From: Aquatica leii
Taxonomy: Eukaryota; Arthropoda; Insecta; Coleoptera; Lampyridae
DNA length: 64,000 nt
Direction: 5' to 3'
Assembly (NCBI GenBank): GCA_035610365.1
Contig: CM069432.1
Location: forward strand, 228,058,532 to 228,122,531
Shown: positions 35,426 through 46,436 of the stretch, piece after piece
Layout: every line of letters begins with the position of its first letter
How positions within the stretch are numbered: position 1 is the first letter of the stretch
The notes under the pieces: model-generated
What the model saw: the letters and a program-made list of their open reading frames with translations, nothing else
Told to the model about the DNA's origin: nothing
The model's database searches: none
Made by a program: the position numbers and the translations under genes

Positions 35426-37294
35426 AGTAATTCAATTTAAGTAAACTATGTTCAATAATAATAGACAATGCTTTATATACAGTACTTTAATTACTTCAAA
35501 TAGTACATAAAAAAAAGAAATCCAAAAATGATTATAAGAACAAAATGTTCAAAACAAAATTAGGCTTAATTATAAAGATACCAAAGCTTGCATATGGCAC
35601 CACTAACGATGAAAACACAAGCAAAAGATTTTTGACTCTTCTCTAACAGCTAACAGCTAAAATTACACAGATTAACCAAAATTTAATAATCGTTTAAAAG
35701 CAATTATTTTTACAGTTTGTTGTTATGAGGATGTTCTGAACAGATTGCTTTTGAGTTCGGACTCAGTGTTGACAGGTATGAGACCCACGATAAGAAAAAA
35801 GTCAAGATCATTCTTAAAAGTAACTTTATGTATCATGAGACGTAGAGATCCCGCTTTCTTCCTGAATTGTAAACTATTTTTTTTATACTATTATTTTGTT
35901 TTTTATATCATTTATTCAATCATATGTTTTTTTAAAATTTTTTTTTCATAATTATAATGATATGTATTCTTAATAATTTTGTTTTAATGTGCAAAGTGTG
36001 ATCATAAAATAACGGAGCCTATTTCAAGACTACACTTCAAAACGGTCACAACAATAATTAATATTGAAAGTAATTAACATGAAAATAAGAATAAGACAAA
36101 ACTTGTAACTTGTCAACGTGACTCGTTAGGCTTGAAGAAGCACGCACACAACCGCATGAAACGTAGCCGGTTCTTATACACTTAAAAACGTGTTCTGGAT
36201 GCCCCTCCTCATCTAAGAGCTCTAAAAGTAATTTAAGTGTTTAAATTAATTTAAGGAGCAAGAAAACAACTTTATTCATGTACTAACTGACTTAAATTAG
36301 TTTAAAACGTACTAACAATTTTAGCCGCCCAGATTCGTCAAATATCCCACTGTCCGTTGGTAAATACAAAAAATGATAAATACGACAATACGTGAAATTG
36401 ATTTCTTCGAATTTTTACAAGAGTTGCACTTGCAAGATAATATGTTGTATATCACACGTGAGCAAAATGCTATTATAAAACTCGTGAGAAGTGTCTCAGT
36501 CGCGTGCTGACGCACGCTCATAAGTCACGCTTCTCACTAGCGTGTAAGGATGCATTTCTCTCACTTATATAATATATTATTAATCTTTTAAAACATAATT
36601 TGTTCAACGTTCATATAAATTTAATAAAAAACAAAATTAAACTAGTGAGCTTCATCCATCCACATAAGCTCGCGGAAGAAGTCAAACTTCTTTACTAATT
36701 AATTTCCTTTATTTTTATTTATTGATGAAAAAGTAAAATGTCTGACATCAAATAAATTAATTGAAAATTTAAACAAAATTTAAAATCACACTTCATAAAC
36801 ATCTGGATACTCAGATAGAAATTAAAGGTTGTAATAGCTCATGTCAATATAAACGACAAAATGGTAATAAAAAAATATAGGTGCAACTTACTAAAATTGT
36901 TACAAATGTCTAAAGCGATGATTAATTACATAAGTATATGATAAACAAAAAGTCAAAGTAAAATCTGTTTGAATAAAACGCAAGAAAACAATATAGATGT
37001 TAAACGAAACGCATGTGCTTCTACAGCACTGTATAATACATAATAACAAAGCATATGATTTACGGTAATTACAAAATCACTCGATGCGTATAGAGACATT
37101 TAAACATCAATGACTTTAGAATTACATGTTATTTTGCATGAAAATGATCGCCGTTAAAGAAATTTTTATTTTTGTAATTGTCTGCGTATATTCTTGGTAA
37201 CACATAAAGTTACTTTTCCTCTGAATTGCATTATAACCTAGTGAGAAAATTATAGCTAAAACCGGCTTTTTTATAACTACTTTAGCTTTTAAAC
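35426..37294. other. AT-rich DNA with one short repeat (36129-36225)
   Basis: About 36129-36225 (GGCTTGAAGAAGCACGC, then GAAACGTAGCC, then GCCCCTCCTCATCT) is similar to 39788-39875 (GGCCTAAAGAAGTGCACGC, AAAACGTCGCC, GCCCCTCCTAGTG). The two flank the Harbinger element. The remainder shows nothing. Confidence 0.45.
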
Positions 37295-37535
37295 TTAGGG
37301 CGGGTTTATGCAACTTCTTTGTGGTATATGCTTAATTCTTAATCCTTAATCCATTATCCTAAACATGTTTATGCAAATACGTAATTCTTAACCGGTTAAT
37401 AAATACCAAACAACAAATAACCTCACTTTATAGTGTGGTTACGTCCTATACTCTTATGTCAGCTAGACTGTTTTTGATTTAAAAGATTAAAATTTTGGAA
37501 GTTAAAAAAAAAGGCTCGCCCGATTATTCGTAAAC

Positions 37536-38840
37536 ATGATTACCTGTGTTACTTCTATTATAAAGTTTAAACGTTGCACCAGAATTAGGCGCTTTGCAGT
37601 GAGACCCATGAATAGGAACAGTGACTCAGAGGGCAATTATGCCACACTAGTAAAAGATATGTTAATGATCGAGTGGGACGAAGAGCAATTTGTCAAGTAT
37701 ACTCGCATGTCCAAAGAACAATTTTTATACCTACATACTTTAGTAAAACCTTATTTGAAAAAGAATGCAAAGAAAACCACATTGCTTCTGAACAGCGTGT
37801 GATAATGACTTTGCAGTAAGTACCTCATGATACAAATTATTAAAAATTAAGTGTTGAGTAATAATAGTTACATTGCACAATTTGTTTCTTTTTTCAGTTA
37901 CTTATCTGAAGGTTGTTCTATGCAGGAAATAGCATGGGGATATCGTGTAAGTAAAACTACTGCAAGAAACATAATAAAAGAAATCTGTGAAGTGTTGTGG
38001 GATATCCTTAGCCCAACACAACTACCTGAGCCTTCCCTAAATACTTTTACAAATATTGCAGCAGAATATTTCAAAATCTGGAATGTACCTAATTGCATCG
38101 GTGCTGTTGATGGCAAGCATGTTGTAAGTAAGGCCCCTCAAAACTCAGACAGCGAATTCTACAATGATAAGAAATGCTTTAGCATAGTTTTAATGGCAAC
38201 TTGTGATGCATGTATGCGATTTATCATGGTTGACATAGGATCTTCCGGATCTAATCATGATTCTGCAGTATTTAGAAACAGTGGAATGGGATCAGCAATT
38301 CTAAATGGAACTTTATCTATTCCTCCACCAAAGAAACTTCCTCAAACGAATATTGTAATGCCACATTATATAATAGGGGATGCAGCTTTTCCACTTCATA
38401 CTAACATTATACGCCCTTACCCAGGATCTAACTTTCGGAATATTAAGTCAGCGCTGGCTTATATTGCGGAAACTAATATTAGCCAGTGTCGAAGTATGCG
38501 AACTTATAGTACAAGCAACTGTAGTTCTTCACAATTTTTTACAATCAAGTGAAAAAGACATGCTACCTTCTCAAAGGAAATATTGCCCTACCGGCTTTTG
38601 TGATTATATAAGTAAAACTGGAAATTTACATCTGGGGACTTGGAGAGAAGCAGGAAACAATTTAAGATCGGTGAATAGATTGGGTTCTAATAACTCTCTT
38701 TATTCAGCTAAAAATCAGCGAGATGTACTAGCTGATTACTTTGTGTCTTCTGAAGGCTGGGTACCTTAGCAGGAAACATACGTGAATAGAGGTGCTGTGC
38801 CATTATTACATTGTTTGGTATTTTGATAAGCAAGATTTTT
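37536..38840 (+). pseudogene. Harbinger (HARBI1-like) transposase, broken
   Basis: This is the nuclease that excises and inserts the element. The N-terminal helical part reads MIEWDEEQFVKYTRMSKEQF. A likely intron runs from GTAAGT (about 37815) to a TTTTTTCAG acceptor (about 37897). The helix-turn-helix EGCSMQEIAWGYRVSKTTAR follows, then the catalytic CIGAVDGKHV and GSSGSNHDSAVF. The third catalytic position reads IIGDAAFPL where family members have GDEAFPL, so the glutamate is an alanine, a one-base change in that codon. After the core there is a frameshift near 38440 and loss of some residues. The C-terminus (VVLHNFLQSS, LGTWR, then SAKNQRDVLADYFVSSEGWVP) is recognisable, with a stop at 38767-38769. 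Confidence 0.9.
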
Positions 38841-39016
38841 GCATTAGCCATTTTATTACCTCCACTTTTTAATGTTTTTTATTATGTTATGCATGAAATA
38901 AAACAAAAAAACCTTTATTTTTTTAAATTTCATAACAAAACTAATTTATATTATGAATGAAAATCAACTTTGTTGATTCTCAATTTCATTTTCTATCTGC
39001 ACAAGAAAATTTGCTT

Positions 39017-39391
39017 TTAGTCTACATTATCGGGCAATGTTGACATAGATTCCAACATAGACATCAGGAAGTGATAGTCCCCTTTATTTAAATTTTGTTC
39101 TTTCTTTTGTAATAAATTATTCATATTTTTCCCAATTGTTGTGCATGTTACTATCAACGTGTCTATGTCTTCACTTTTTCTTTTACGAGTCTCATATCGT
39201 GTTGCATTTCGTTTGATTCGTAGACGTTGAATGTTTTCATTTGTCTCGCTATCTGCAGGTGATGTTATTGGGCTATCCAAATACTCTTGAGTTTCTGGTC
39301 CTTGTTCACTTGTCAGGCTGTGATCTGATGGGGTTACTGCATCTGAAGTAGATGCTTCGACGGTTATACTTCCATCCATTTTAAATGACAA
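39017..39391 (-). pseudogene. Harbinger second protein (Myb/MADF-like), C-terminal part
   Basis: Harbinger elements carry a second DNA-binding protein that partners the transposase. The frame here is 124 codons, rich in Ser, Thr and Glu, with a basic patch QRLRIKRNATRYETRKRKSE and a C-terminal GDYHFLMSMLESMSTLPD segment. That ending resembles the dimerisation tail of MADF/BESS-type partner proteins. The N-terminal Myb-like trihelix domain is absent upstream (39392-39700), so either an exon was missed or the gene is truncated. The first ATG in frame is at 39391. The function is inferred from position and tail. Confidence 0.6.
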
Positions 39392-39400
39392 CGATGATTT

Positions 39401-40418
39401 AAAATACGTTGAATCATTTGCAGACTAACTGAAAGCACTCAGTTAATTGGTTTGAAATGAAAACGTCAAATTAAAACAAGCGTAAATAAGAGGCTTTATA
39501 AGAAAGTACGTACAAAATGTATATAAAATGTATAATCACATGTCGTGTCAATTGTTTGTCATTTACAGTTAATTGTTCATTTACACTATTTTAATTATTT
39601 GACTTTTTTAAAAATATTTTAACAATTTTTCATGTTAATTCATATTGTGTAGTTAGTTTTCATCTCGTTTGGAGTTAAGGACTATTCCACTCTAACCTTT
39701 TTGTGTAAGTTTCTACGTTGTCTGTACCTAAAATGTATTATATGTTATGTAATAAGAAATGTGTAGCTTACTCACAATATATTTCAGTGGCCTAAAGAAG
39801 TGCACGCCTGATTGCACAAAACGTCGCCATAAAAAAATCTTAAGTGGTTTAATTTGCCCCTCCTAGTGAAGAATATTCCACAACCTATTCATTAATTAAA
39901 TATAAAAGTAGGACGTAACTACAGTACTTGGACATTTTTGATGTTCTTTAATTATAAATTTTAAGGCGCAATTAATCAGTTTATTACAGTTTTTGTAGAT
40001 GTCTACTGCAACGAAATCTCAGCTTGTGGAAAATCCAACACAAGAATTATCCAGAATGAAAAATTATAATAAAAAACGTAAATTATTTCTATTTTTTATA
40101 ATTTTTTTTAAATTACTTATGCAATAGATAAAATTGAAACATTGATTTAGACAAATCAGTTATTATTTAATGATATTAATAGAGTTACTGACGATGACAT
40201 TTTATAATTTCGAAACATGTATAAAATAAAATAAATTAAAACCAAAATATTTTGTGGAAAAGACTTTGAGTCAAATAATTCAATTTTATATCTATACTCC
40301 ACTTTAAGAATGGATTACTTTAACGTTAATATCTTCTATTCATTGGTTTTAGAACTGCGCAGGCATTTTATAAAAACTTGTATTCTTGTTTTAAGTTTTA
40401 CTTAGATTTATCTACAAA
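39401..40418. other. AT-rich DNA with one short repeat (39788-39875)
   Basis: Holds the partner of the 36129-36225 repeat. No right Harbinger terminus and no gene is seen. Confidence 0.4.
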
Positions 40419-41351
40419 CTAGCTGACCCGGCGAACTTTGTATTGTCACAGAATCAATAAATGTTGTGTTAACTTATTAACTAAATTTAAATTTAGTTTT
40501 TAATTATAATCAAATGAATTAAGGTCAATAATTGTACAAAAATCAAAATGAAACTGAAATTAAATACAAATGAATGTAATTGAAGTGGCAGCGAGCAAGC
40601 CATTTACTTTATTGAAAAGTGTTGAACTATTTTCTGTTAAACTATTTGCTAGATGGATTGAACTCGGATCGATTCCTTTCATTAAAGCACATTGTGATAT
40701 ACGACATTTTACGTATTGTTGTCAGGTACGAGAACGAACGAATTGGATAGTTTGCCAACACGTGAACATGGTACGTACAATTGACTGTGAGAACATTTGT
40801 TTTCTAGATTCAATCCACAACACTCACGAATTGGGTTTGCGTTTTGTTCATTGTATGGCGAATGCAAAACGAATCGGAAATTTAATTCGTTCAAACTCGA
40901 ATGGCATATCGGTTGGAATCATCAAAATTCCCCGAATGAGACCTTCCTCATCTTTACACTTTTCTTTGAGTATCGTCGCGTGAATCAGATTGGCTATAAC
41001 CTTCCTTACCACCAAACGCGTTTTGTTACATAGTTTTTGTTTGTTTAGATATAGAACCATTATCACTACCGATCTAACCTATAGTTGTAAATTATGTGGT
41101 GGCAAGCCAGGCAGATACATTGAGTTTAAAAATTTAGTTAGATAGTTGATTGATTATTTTGTTACATAGTCGATAGATTTAAAGAAATGCATTGGACCAA
41201 CGATATAATTTTGTATTGTGAAGTCAAAGTGATCCACATTTGTGTTTTTTGTTTCAAGAAAAGCTTGTTCATTAAACCAATTTTTAATTTTGTGGTTAGC
41301 AATGATGTGAGATGAAATTGCAAAAATTCGACAGTCATACACACAGTCCAA
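40419..41351 (-). mobile_element. Helitron 3' end
   Basis: On the minus strand the sequence ends AAGTTCGCCGGGTCAGCTAG, followed by T. That fits the Helitron rule of a CTRR 3' terminus inserted before T. A Helitron helicase relic occupies the region upstream. The 5' end (TC start) was not located; the element could extend toward 41878, where a segment resembling Helitron flanking sequence (TTAAGTTATAAATGGTGC) is seen. Confidence 0.75.
40690..41351 (-). pseudogene. Helitron helicase C-terminal relic
   Basis: Helitrons move by rolling-circle replication using a Rep-helicase protein. Minus-strand frames at 41351-41154 read NWFNEQAFLETKNTNVDHF and FFKSIDYVTK, the late helicase segment. After a gap, 41035-40850 reads LCNKTRLVVRKVIANLIHAT, then GILMIPTDMPFEFERIKFPI and RFAFAIQ. 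From 40894 to 40709 the frames give LNLENKCSHSQLYVPCSRVG and a VPDNNT tail. The order matches the C-terminal third of the PIF1-type helicase (motif VI as PCSRVG, normally ACSRVG). Several frameshifts are needed. The Rep domain is absent. Confidence 0.8.
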
Positions 41352-41878
41352 AATTACCGATTGAATTGATTGTCAATACGTGCACAGTGAAAAATGATAT
41401 AACCTTTCACAATGTGCATTTCATCAAACTTAACCTGTTTAAAATCACTTTTTGGAAATTAATCAAATAACATTGTAATAACCGTCAAAAACTGAATCAA
41501 AATTAATAAATCACGGCGCAGGTTTTACAGTTAGGAATCAACTGTCAAAGAAAAATGGACACAACGCCATCTAATGGCATTACCGACACCAGCGTACAAC
41601 AAATGGTTGTTTCTGTTGTGCATCAGAGATTATTTTCTTGTGTTTTTTTCTTTTTCAATGTATGACCCAGACGAACCAAAAAAATCATCCGAATCAGTCA
41701 ATCCGTTTTCAAAATATTATCAAAAAAGCCTTTTCATACAAAATTCATTAGAAAATGAATTTTTCCAATCTTTTAATATATAGTTATTTTGCTATTCGGG
41801 GCTAAGACAAATCCAACAAATCAAAGATCCAGCCGTTCTTAAGTTATAAATGGTGCTACTAATCCGACTTTGTTTTAT
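41352..41878. other. Repeat-like DNA, possibly more Helitron
   Basis: Contains phrases frequent in interspersed insect repeats (ACGCCATCTAATGGCATTA near 41560; CCAGCCGTTCTTAAGTTAT near 41830). No terminus or protein supports a firm call. Confidence 0.3.
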
Positions 41879-41880
41879 AT

Positions 41881-42165
41881 ACAGGGTGTATCTGAAATAG
41901 GACTACAAACTCAATGAGTAGTTCTCTTGTGACGTTAAATGAAGTTTTTCTTTTAATAATTCGGTCTAAAGTGGCTCAGTTTTAAGATATTTGCAATTTA
42001 TCTTTTCAGTCCGGTCCTGACTATCCAAACAAATTAAAATTGATTGTTGATTGTAACTATTAGGTAAATGATGGGTGTAAGTGCTGTAAAATCCGTAAAA
42101 CGTATTGATGTATTGTGTTAATTATTGTTGTTACGTGCATAAATTTAAATAATGCATTACCCTGT
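41881..42165. mobile_element. 285 bp MITE with mariner-type ends
   Basis: Starts ACAGGGT and ends ACCCTGT, flanked by TA on both sides, as for Tc1/mariner-related MITEs. No coding capacity. The segment 42134-42215, straddling the right end, resembles 52066-52150. Confidence 0.55.
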
Positions 42166-42732
42166 ATATCAGTCTAATTAAAAATTGCTTTTGATATTTC
42201 TTGACGCCATCTATCGGGTTCGTTGGTCACTTTCTATTGAGCAGACGACATTCCGATTAGATTTCCGGCATTTTGATTGCAACATCGTACCTGTTAATAT
42301 CTAGGGTTGCGTGAGTGAAAGTTCGTTCTCTAAATTCATCCACGTGTTAGGGACACGATGGAAATTATGTAGTTTCCTTAATTAACTAATTTACTCCCGC
42401 AGCGTAAGTGATTTTATTTCTTTCTGTAATTAAAGGTAATTTTTATGTCTTTTTGGTTAGCCGCCATGCGCCACCTCATAACTAAGGGTATTCTGGTTAT
42501 AATTTAAAGCCCACCAGGGAAAGTTTGTGATTTCGTTGCGATCGTGGAGGTGTTCGTATCGTCACTGGCTATTCTTACCACCATCCGGCCCATGAATTCT
42601 ATCCGATACCGAAAGAGATAACCCTCGACGAATATTGTGTTGGAACGATTCTAAATATTTATAAGGCCTGCTGTTGGAATTAATTAAATCATAGAAAAGG
42701 GTATAACAGCATCCGACGTTCGGTTTGGGTTA
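42166..42732. other. Unassigned DNA of mixed composition
   Basis: Less AT-rich than its surroundings and may be retroelement internal sequence, but no protein motif can be read in any frame. Confidence 0.3.
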
Positions 42733-43503
42733 TGTGTACATTTTAAAATTTAAGTAATGATGTTATAGATCTTGATTTCGTGAGGCATTGGTTTGACACG
42801 ATTTGCAATTCAAATTATTTACAGGACGACGTGTTGGTGGGAAAGTACTTTCTCTACGCACCTGTGAAACTCCTGTGTTTGGTAAGTGATTTTATATGTA
42901 TCTTATTTTGCTGTCAACAAGGTCGCTCACGAAACTGTGTGAATATTAATTCCGTAGTACTTTTTCTTGCTTATTACTTATTGTGTATGACGTATGCTGT
43001 GTACTCCCAATATTTATTATGAGATTGTAGTATTAAGGCCGTACTTATTATCATTATTTCATGTATCTCGCATGCTATATGCAACTGAGATTTACTGTAA
43101 TTGTACTCTTCGCTATTCATGTAAACCAAATTTATCTATGTAGTGTAAGTTGCCGAACCTACTGTGATTCGATGGTGTATATTCTCACTAGCATCTACTT
43201 AGATGTGGCTATTTAACTTCGACTATATTTAGATAGATAATATATAGATATATTTAATCGAGTAATTAAAGTACAATTGTTATTAACGATTGAGTTTCTT
43301 TTCCTTTTATTCGTTTCTTTCAGCAGTTACGAACCTTAACATCTTGTTACAAGTGATACCATTCTGTGGTGAGCAAGCAGAACTGACTTTGGATAGGCTC
43401 TGGCGCCCTTAATTATCTTTTATATACTTCTAGAAAACCTACCCCTCTCTCCGACTATTGAGAGTTGGCCGTGCAGGTTCGTAAACAGCTAAAGCTTGTA
43501 ACA
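42733..43503 (+). repeat. Solo LTR of a Gypsy family
   Basis: Matches the 3' LTR at 53602-54274: TTTCGTGAGGCATTG against TTTCGTGAGTCATTG near the start, and CTCTCTCCGACTATTGAGAG then CCGTGCAGG...AAGCTTGTAACA at the end. No pol sequence is attached on either side, so it is a solo LTR or a fragment. Its left edge is approximate. Confidence 0.7.
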
Positions 43504-44091
43504 TTGTTTTCCTTATTTATCATTTTATCTACAAAATCAATTATTAATAAAATAATTGAAGCAGATAGTAATGTTTATTTTTTAGCATTATTACTGTCCT
43601 AGTTTTACAAAATGTACTTAGTGTACACGATCACGTTTATCTTTAACAAGACTTCAGATAATTAAATGGAAAAATTCGGGTTTCTTAAAAATGAGTTTGA
43701 CAATCTGATTTATTTTTGTTTCGATTTTCTAACGGATTTTTTAGTTGATGCTAAATTCGTGTAGACGTACTCGTACTTTGTCATATTTAATTTAAGTTTT
43801 CTTTATTACGTACAACAAGGATACTGTTTCAATGTACGGTGAGTGTAATTATAGCCTCCAAATCACACGCAGATTGTGGATTGAGCAATATCTTAATAGA
43901 AAATTGCCTTAAATAAACTTTATTTTGGCGTGTGTGCAAGGATTTAGAGAAATTGGGGTATTCTTCTTACTTATGAAGACCGTGGTCAAGAAAGGCTATT
44001 CTAGTATTAGTTAGTTTTACTTTAATGTATGTGTAGATATTTTAAATTGTTTTGGCCCTGATTTTAATGCAAAAATATTATTTTCAGATAA
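43504..44091. other. AT-rich DNA, nothing supported
   Basis: No gene or terminus recognised. Confidence 0.45.
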
Positions 44092-44645
44092 GTGTTGTTT
44101 TACTTAAAATGGAGTGCTGAATTGTCACAACACGCATGTTTGAAATGAAAAAATCGTCATGAAATTTAACAAAGTAACTTTCAGTGGTGGTTTTCTATTA
44201 ATGTTCGGACGGGTATTTTAAGAAACAGTTTATTTGGATCGTTTATTTAACCAAGCGACTTGTATTTTTTCAAGAAACTTTTGCGCAAGAATTTGATGAC
44301 TTTGAAGTTTGGAGAACAATGTGGTCTATACACAATTTGCAATTTTTTAAATATCATTTCTACAGATTGTTGGATTGGAAGAAATGACACTAGACACTGG
44401 TCAACCCGTAGGCAAGATATTATCCCCTTAAGACTTCTTTATGGAGTTATGTAAAAAGTGAAGTTTACAAAACCGCCGCAAATAATAGAGAGCTGCAAAA
44501 TCGTTTTTTTTTGCTGCAGCAAAGGCAATTAGACGATGTGCATTATTATTTACGCAAGTAACGAACAATTCTTGGCGACGTTTAGACGTTTGTATTTTAT
44601 CCAATAGAGGAGGTATTATCTAGTGTACTTAAAAATAATGTGCAG
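44092..44645 (+). repeat. LINE-free copy of the repeat at 4.3/8.5 kb
   Basis: A continuous about 550 bp segment whose left part matches 4329-4570 and whose right part matches 8513-8765. It includes a 64-codon open frame (44260-44454) that has no recognisable relatives and is not preserved in the other copy, so it is probably non-coding. Confidence 0.75.
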
Positions 44646-44945
44646 AATAAAAATTTTATTTAAGTTCAGTAGCTTTACTACGCGTTATCGGATAACATTA
44701 TTTTGCAATTATTTTTATTTTTAGTATCAGCAGATCGCTGAGAAGAAATTTTTGCACTTATTAGAACAGTTTATTTTTATTAGTGGTGTCAACAACCTTA
44801 GGAGACTACAGTTCCGTATAGTTTGCTAAAAAATTTGAGTTTTTTAAATGTTTTAATGGGACCACTATTTTGACAATTTCTTTGTATTTATGTTCTAATT
44901 TTACTTGCTAAAATAATAAATCGTTAATCAGAAACACTCTGTATA
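44646..44945. other. AT-rich DNA, nothing supported
   Basis: Short spacer between the repeat and the mariner-like element. Confidence 0.45.
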
Positions 44946-44947
44946 TA

Positions 44948-46425
44948 CAGGGTGTCCCACGAGGTACTGTACATACTGAAATGGTATGTTCCTTAGGTCA
45001 ATTTAAGTAGAAAACGTCCTATAAATATAGGTCCAATTCGCCATAGTTACACAGATACAATCGCTCAAAGTTTATAACTGATCACACATTTTTTGAAAAT
45101 TAATTATTCTTAGTCAACTGGGAAACAAAAGCCGCACAATATGTCATTTATTGCTTTCTTTTCTACTAATGTCACAGTCGATTTTATTAAATGAAGTGTA
45201 ATTTAAATGCAAAATGCCTTCTCATTTTTCTAACGAAGAGTATGCTGATATTATTTACATTTATGGATTTTGTGATGGAAATGCGAGATCTGCCGTTAGG
45301 GAATATGAACGAAGATTTCCCAACAGGAAGGTGCCAAATCACCAAACCTTTTCTTCTGTGTTTCAACATGTACGGACTCATGGTTTATTTCCATCAGTTT
45401 CAACAAGATCTGACCGTCCTGTGCAGTTAAATGTGAATGAGCAGGAAAACATTCTACAGATGGTTGATCGGAGTCCAGGGTACTAGAAGAATTTTTTCTC
45501 GAACGGGACTCCCCCGTATGTCAGTATGGCGAACATTACATGATGGGCTTTTGTATCCCTATCACATACAACAGGTTCAGCATCTGGAACTGGAGATTTT
45601 GCTGCCCGGTTGAATTTCTGCCACTGGCTACAGGTAAATCCACAATTAGTTCCATTCATTTTATTTAACGACGAGGCGCAATTTGATAGAGATGGAGTGA
45701 ACAATACACGTAATTCTCATTTGTGGTTATATCAAAATCCACATGGCACAACAGAAACTGACTTTCAGTGCAGATTTTTTGTTAACGTATGGTGTGGCAT
45801 GATTGACGATCAACTTATTGGACCTTTTTTCTTTGAGGAACGTCTGACAGGAGAAGCATATGCTAACTTTTTGCGGAATGAATTGCTACCGCTTTTGGAA
45901 GAAGTACCTTTACTAAGAAGACAACAAATGTTTCTGCAACATGATGGAGCTCCAATAGGTGGATTGGGCGTGGAGGCCCGCATGCTTGGCCACCGAGATC
46001 GCCCGATCTCACAACTTTGGACTTCTATCTGTGGGGTCATGTGAAAACTTTAGTATACGAGGTAAAAGTTAATACCAGAGCTAAACTAATACAGCGTATC
46101 CTGGATGTGTGTCAACAAACACGGAACAACCAGCAGGTGCTTCGAGCGGCTACTCGGTCCATTTTAGATCGCAGCCGTCGTTGTATTAATGCCGAAGGAG
46201 GTCATTTTGAGCATTTGATGTAATTTTTTTTTGTTTTTTTTATGTTTGTTTTGTAGTTCGATTTTCTGTTTTCAATAATAATAATTTTCAAAAAATGTGT
46301 GAACATTTATAAACTTTGAACGCTTGTATCTGTGTAACTATGGCGAATTGGACCTATGTTTATAGGACGTTTTCTATTTAAATTGACCTAAGGAACATAC
46401 CATTTCAATATGTACAGTATCTCGT
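44948..46425 (+). mobile_element. Mariner-like transposon with long inverted ends
   Basis: The left end CAGGGTGTCCCACGAG follows TA. About 150 bases of inverted repeat are shared by the two ends: CTGTACATACTGAAATGGTA on the left and its near-exact complement on the right. The similarity continues to the CATTTTTTGAAAATT segment. The right end stops at CTCGT (46425), so the outermost about 11 bases (the complement of CAGGGTGTCCC) are missing or replaced where the next repeat begins. A broken IS630-Tc1-mariner transposase fills the interior. Confidence 0.9.
45214..46223 (+). pseudogene. Mariner-like transposase, broken
   Basis: The start ATG at 45214 opens [19 protein letters not shown], followed by [19 protein letters not shown], the N-terminal helix-turn-helix. 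A TAG at 45484-45486 and a shift break the linker. From 45610 the core reads VPFILFNDEAQFDRDGV (first D), then FVNVWCGMIDDQLIGPFFF, and LQHDGAPIG (second D). Near 45998-46040 a shifted frame gives SPDLTTLDFYLWG (third acid D). It ends CINAEGGHFEHLM with a stop at 46221-46223, the usual full-length C-terminus of this insect group. The catalytic acids are all present, but the frame is broken at two or more points, including one near 45960. Confidence 0.9.
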
Positions 46426-46436
46426 ATAAATAAATC

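Larger units (their letters stand above)
37298..39400. mobile_element. PIF/Harbinger transposon with both genes
   Basis: The left terminus GGGCGGGTTTATGCAAC is preceded by TTA (37295-37297), the expected 3 bp target site. A transposase (plus) and a second gene (minus) converge, as usual for the superfamily. Between them, near 38890-38920, AATAAA and TTTATT lie close together and could serve as polyadenylation signals for both. The right terminus was not found, so the right end is approximate. Confidence 0.8.

Noticed and set aside
40570..40983. 137-codon plus-strand frame
   Set aside because: It is antisense to the Helitron helicase C-terminus, whose motifs on the minus strand are clear.
44260..44454. 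64-codon frame in the LINE-free repeat as a gene
   Set aside because: The frame is not kept in the homologous sequence at 8.5 kb and has no recognisable similarity.
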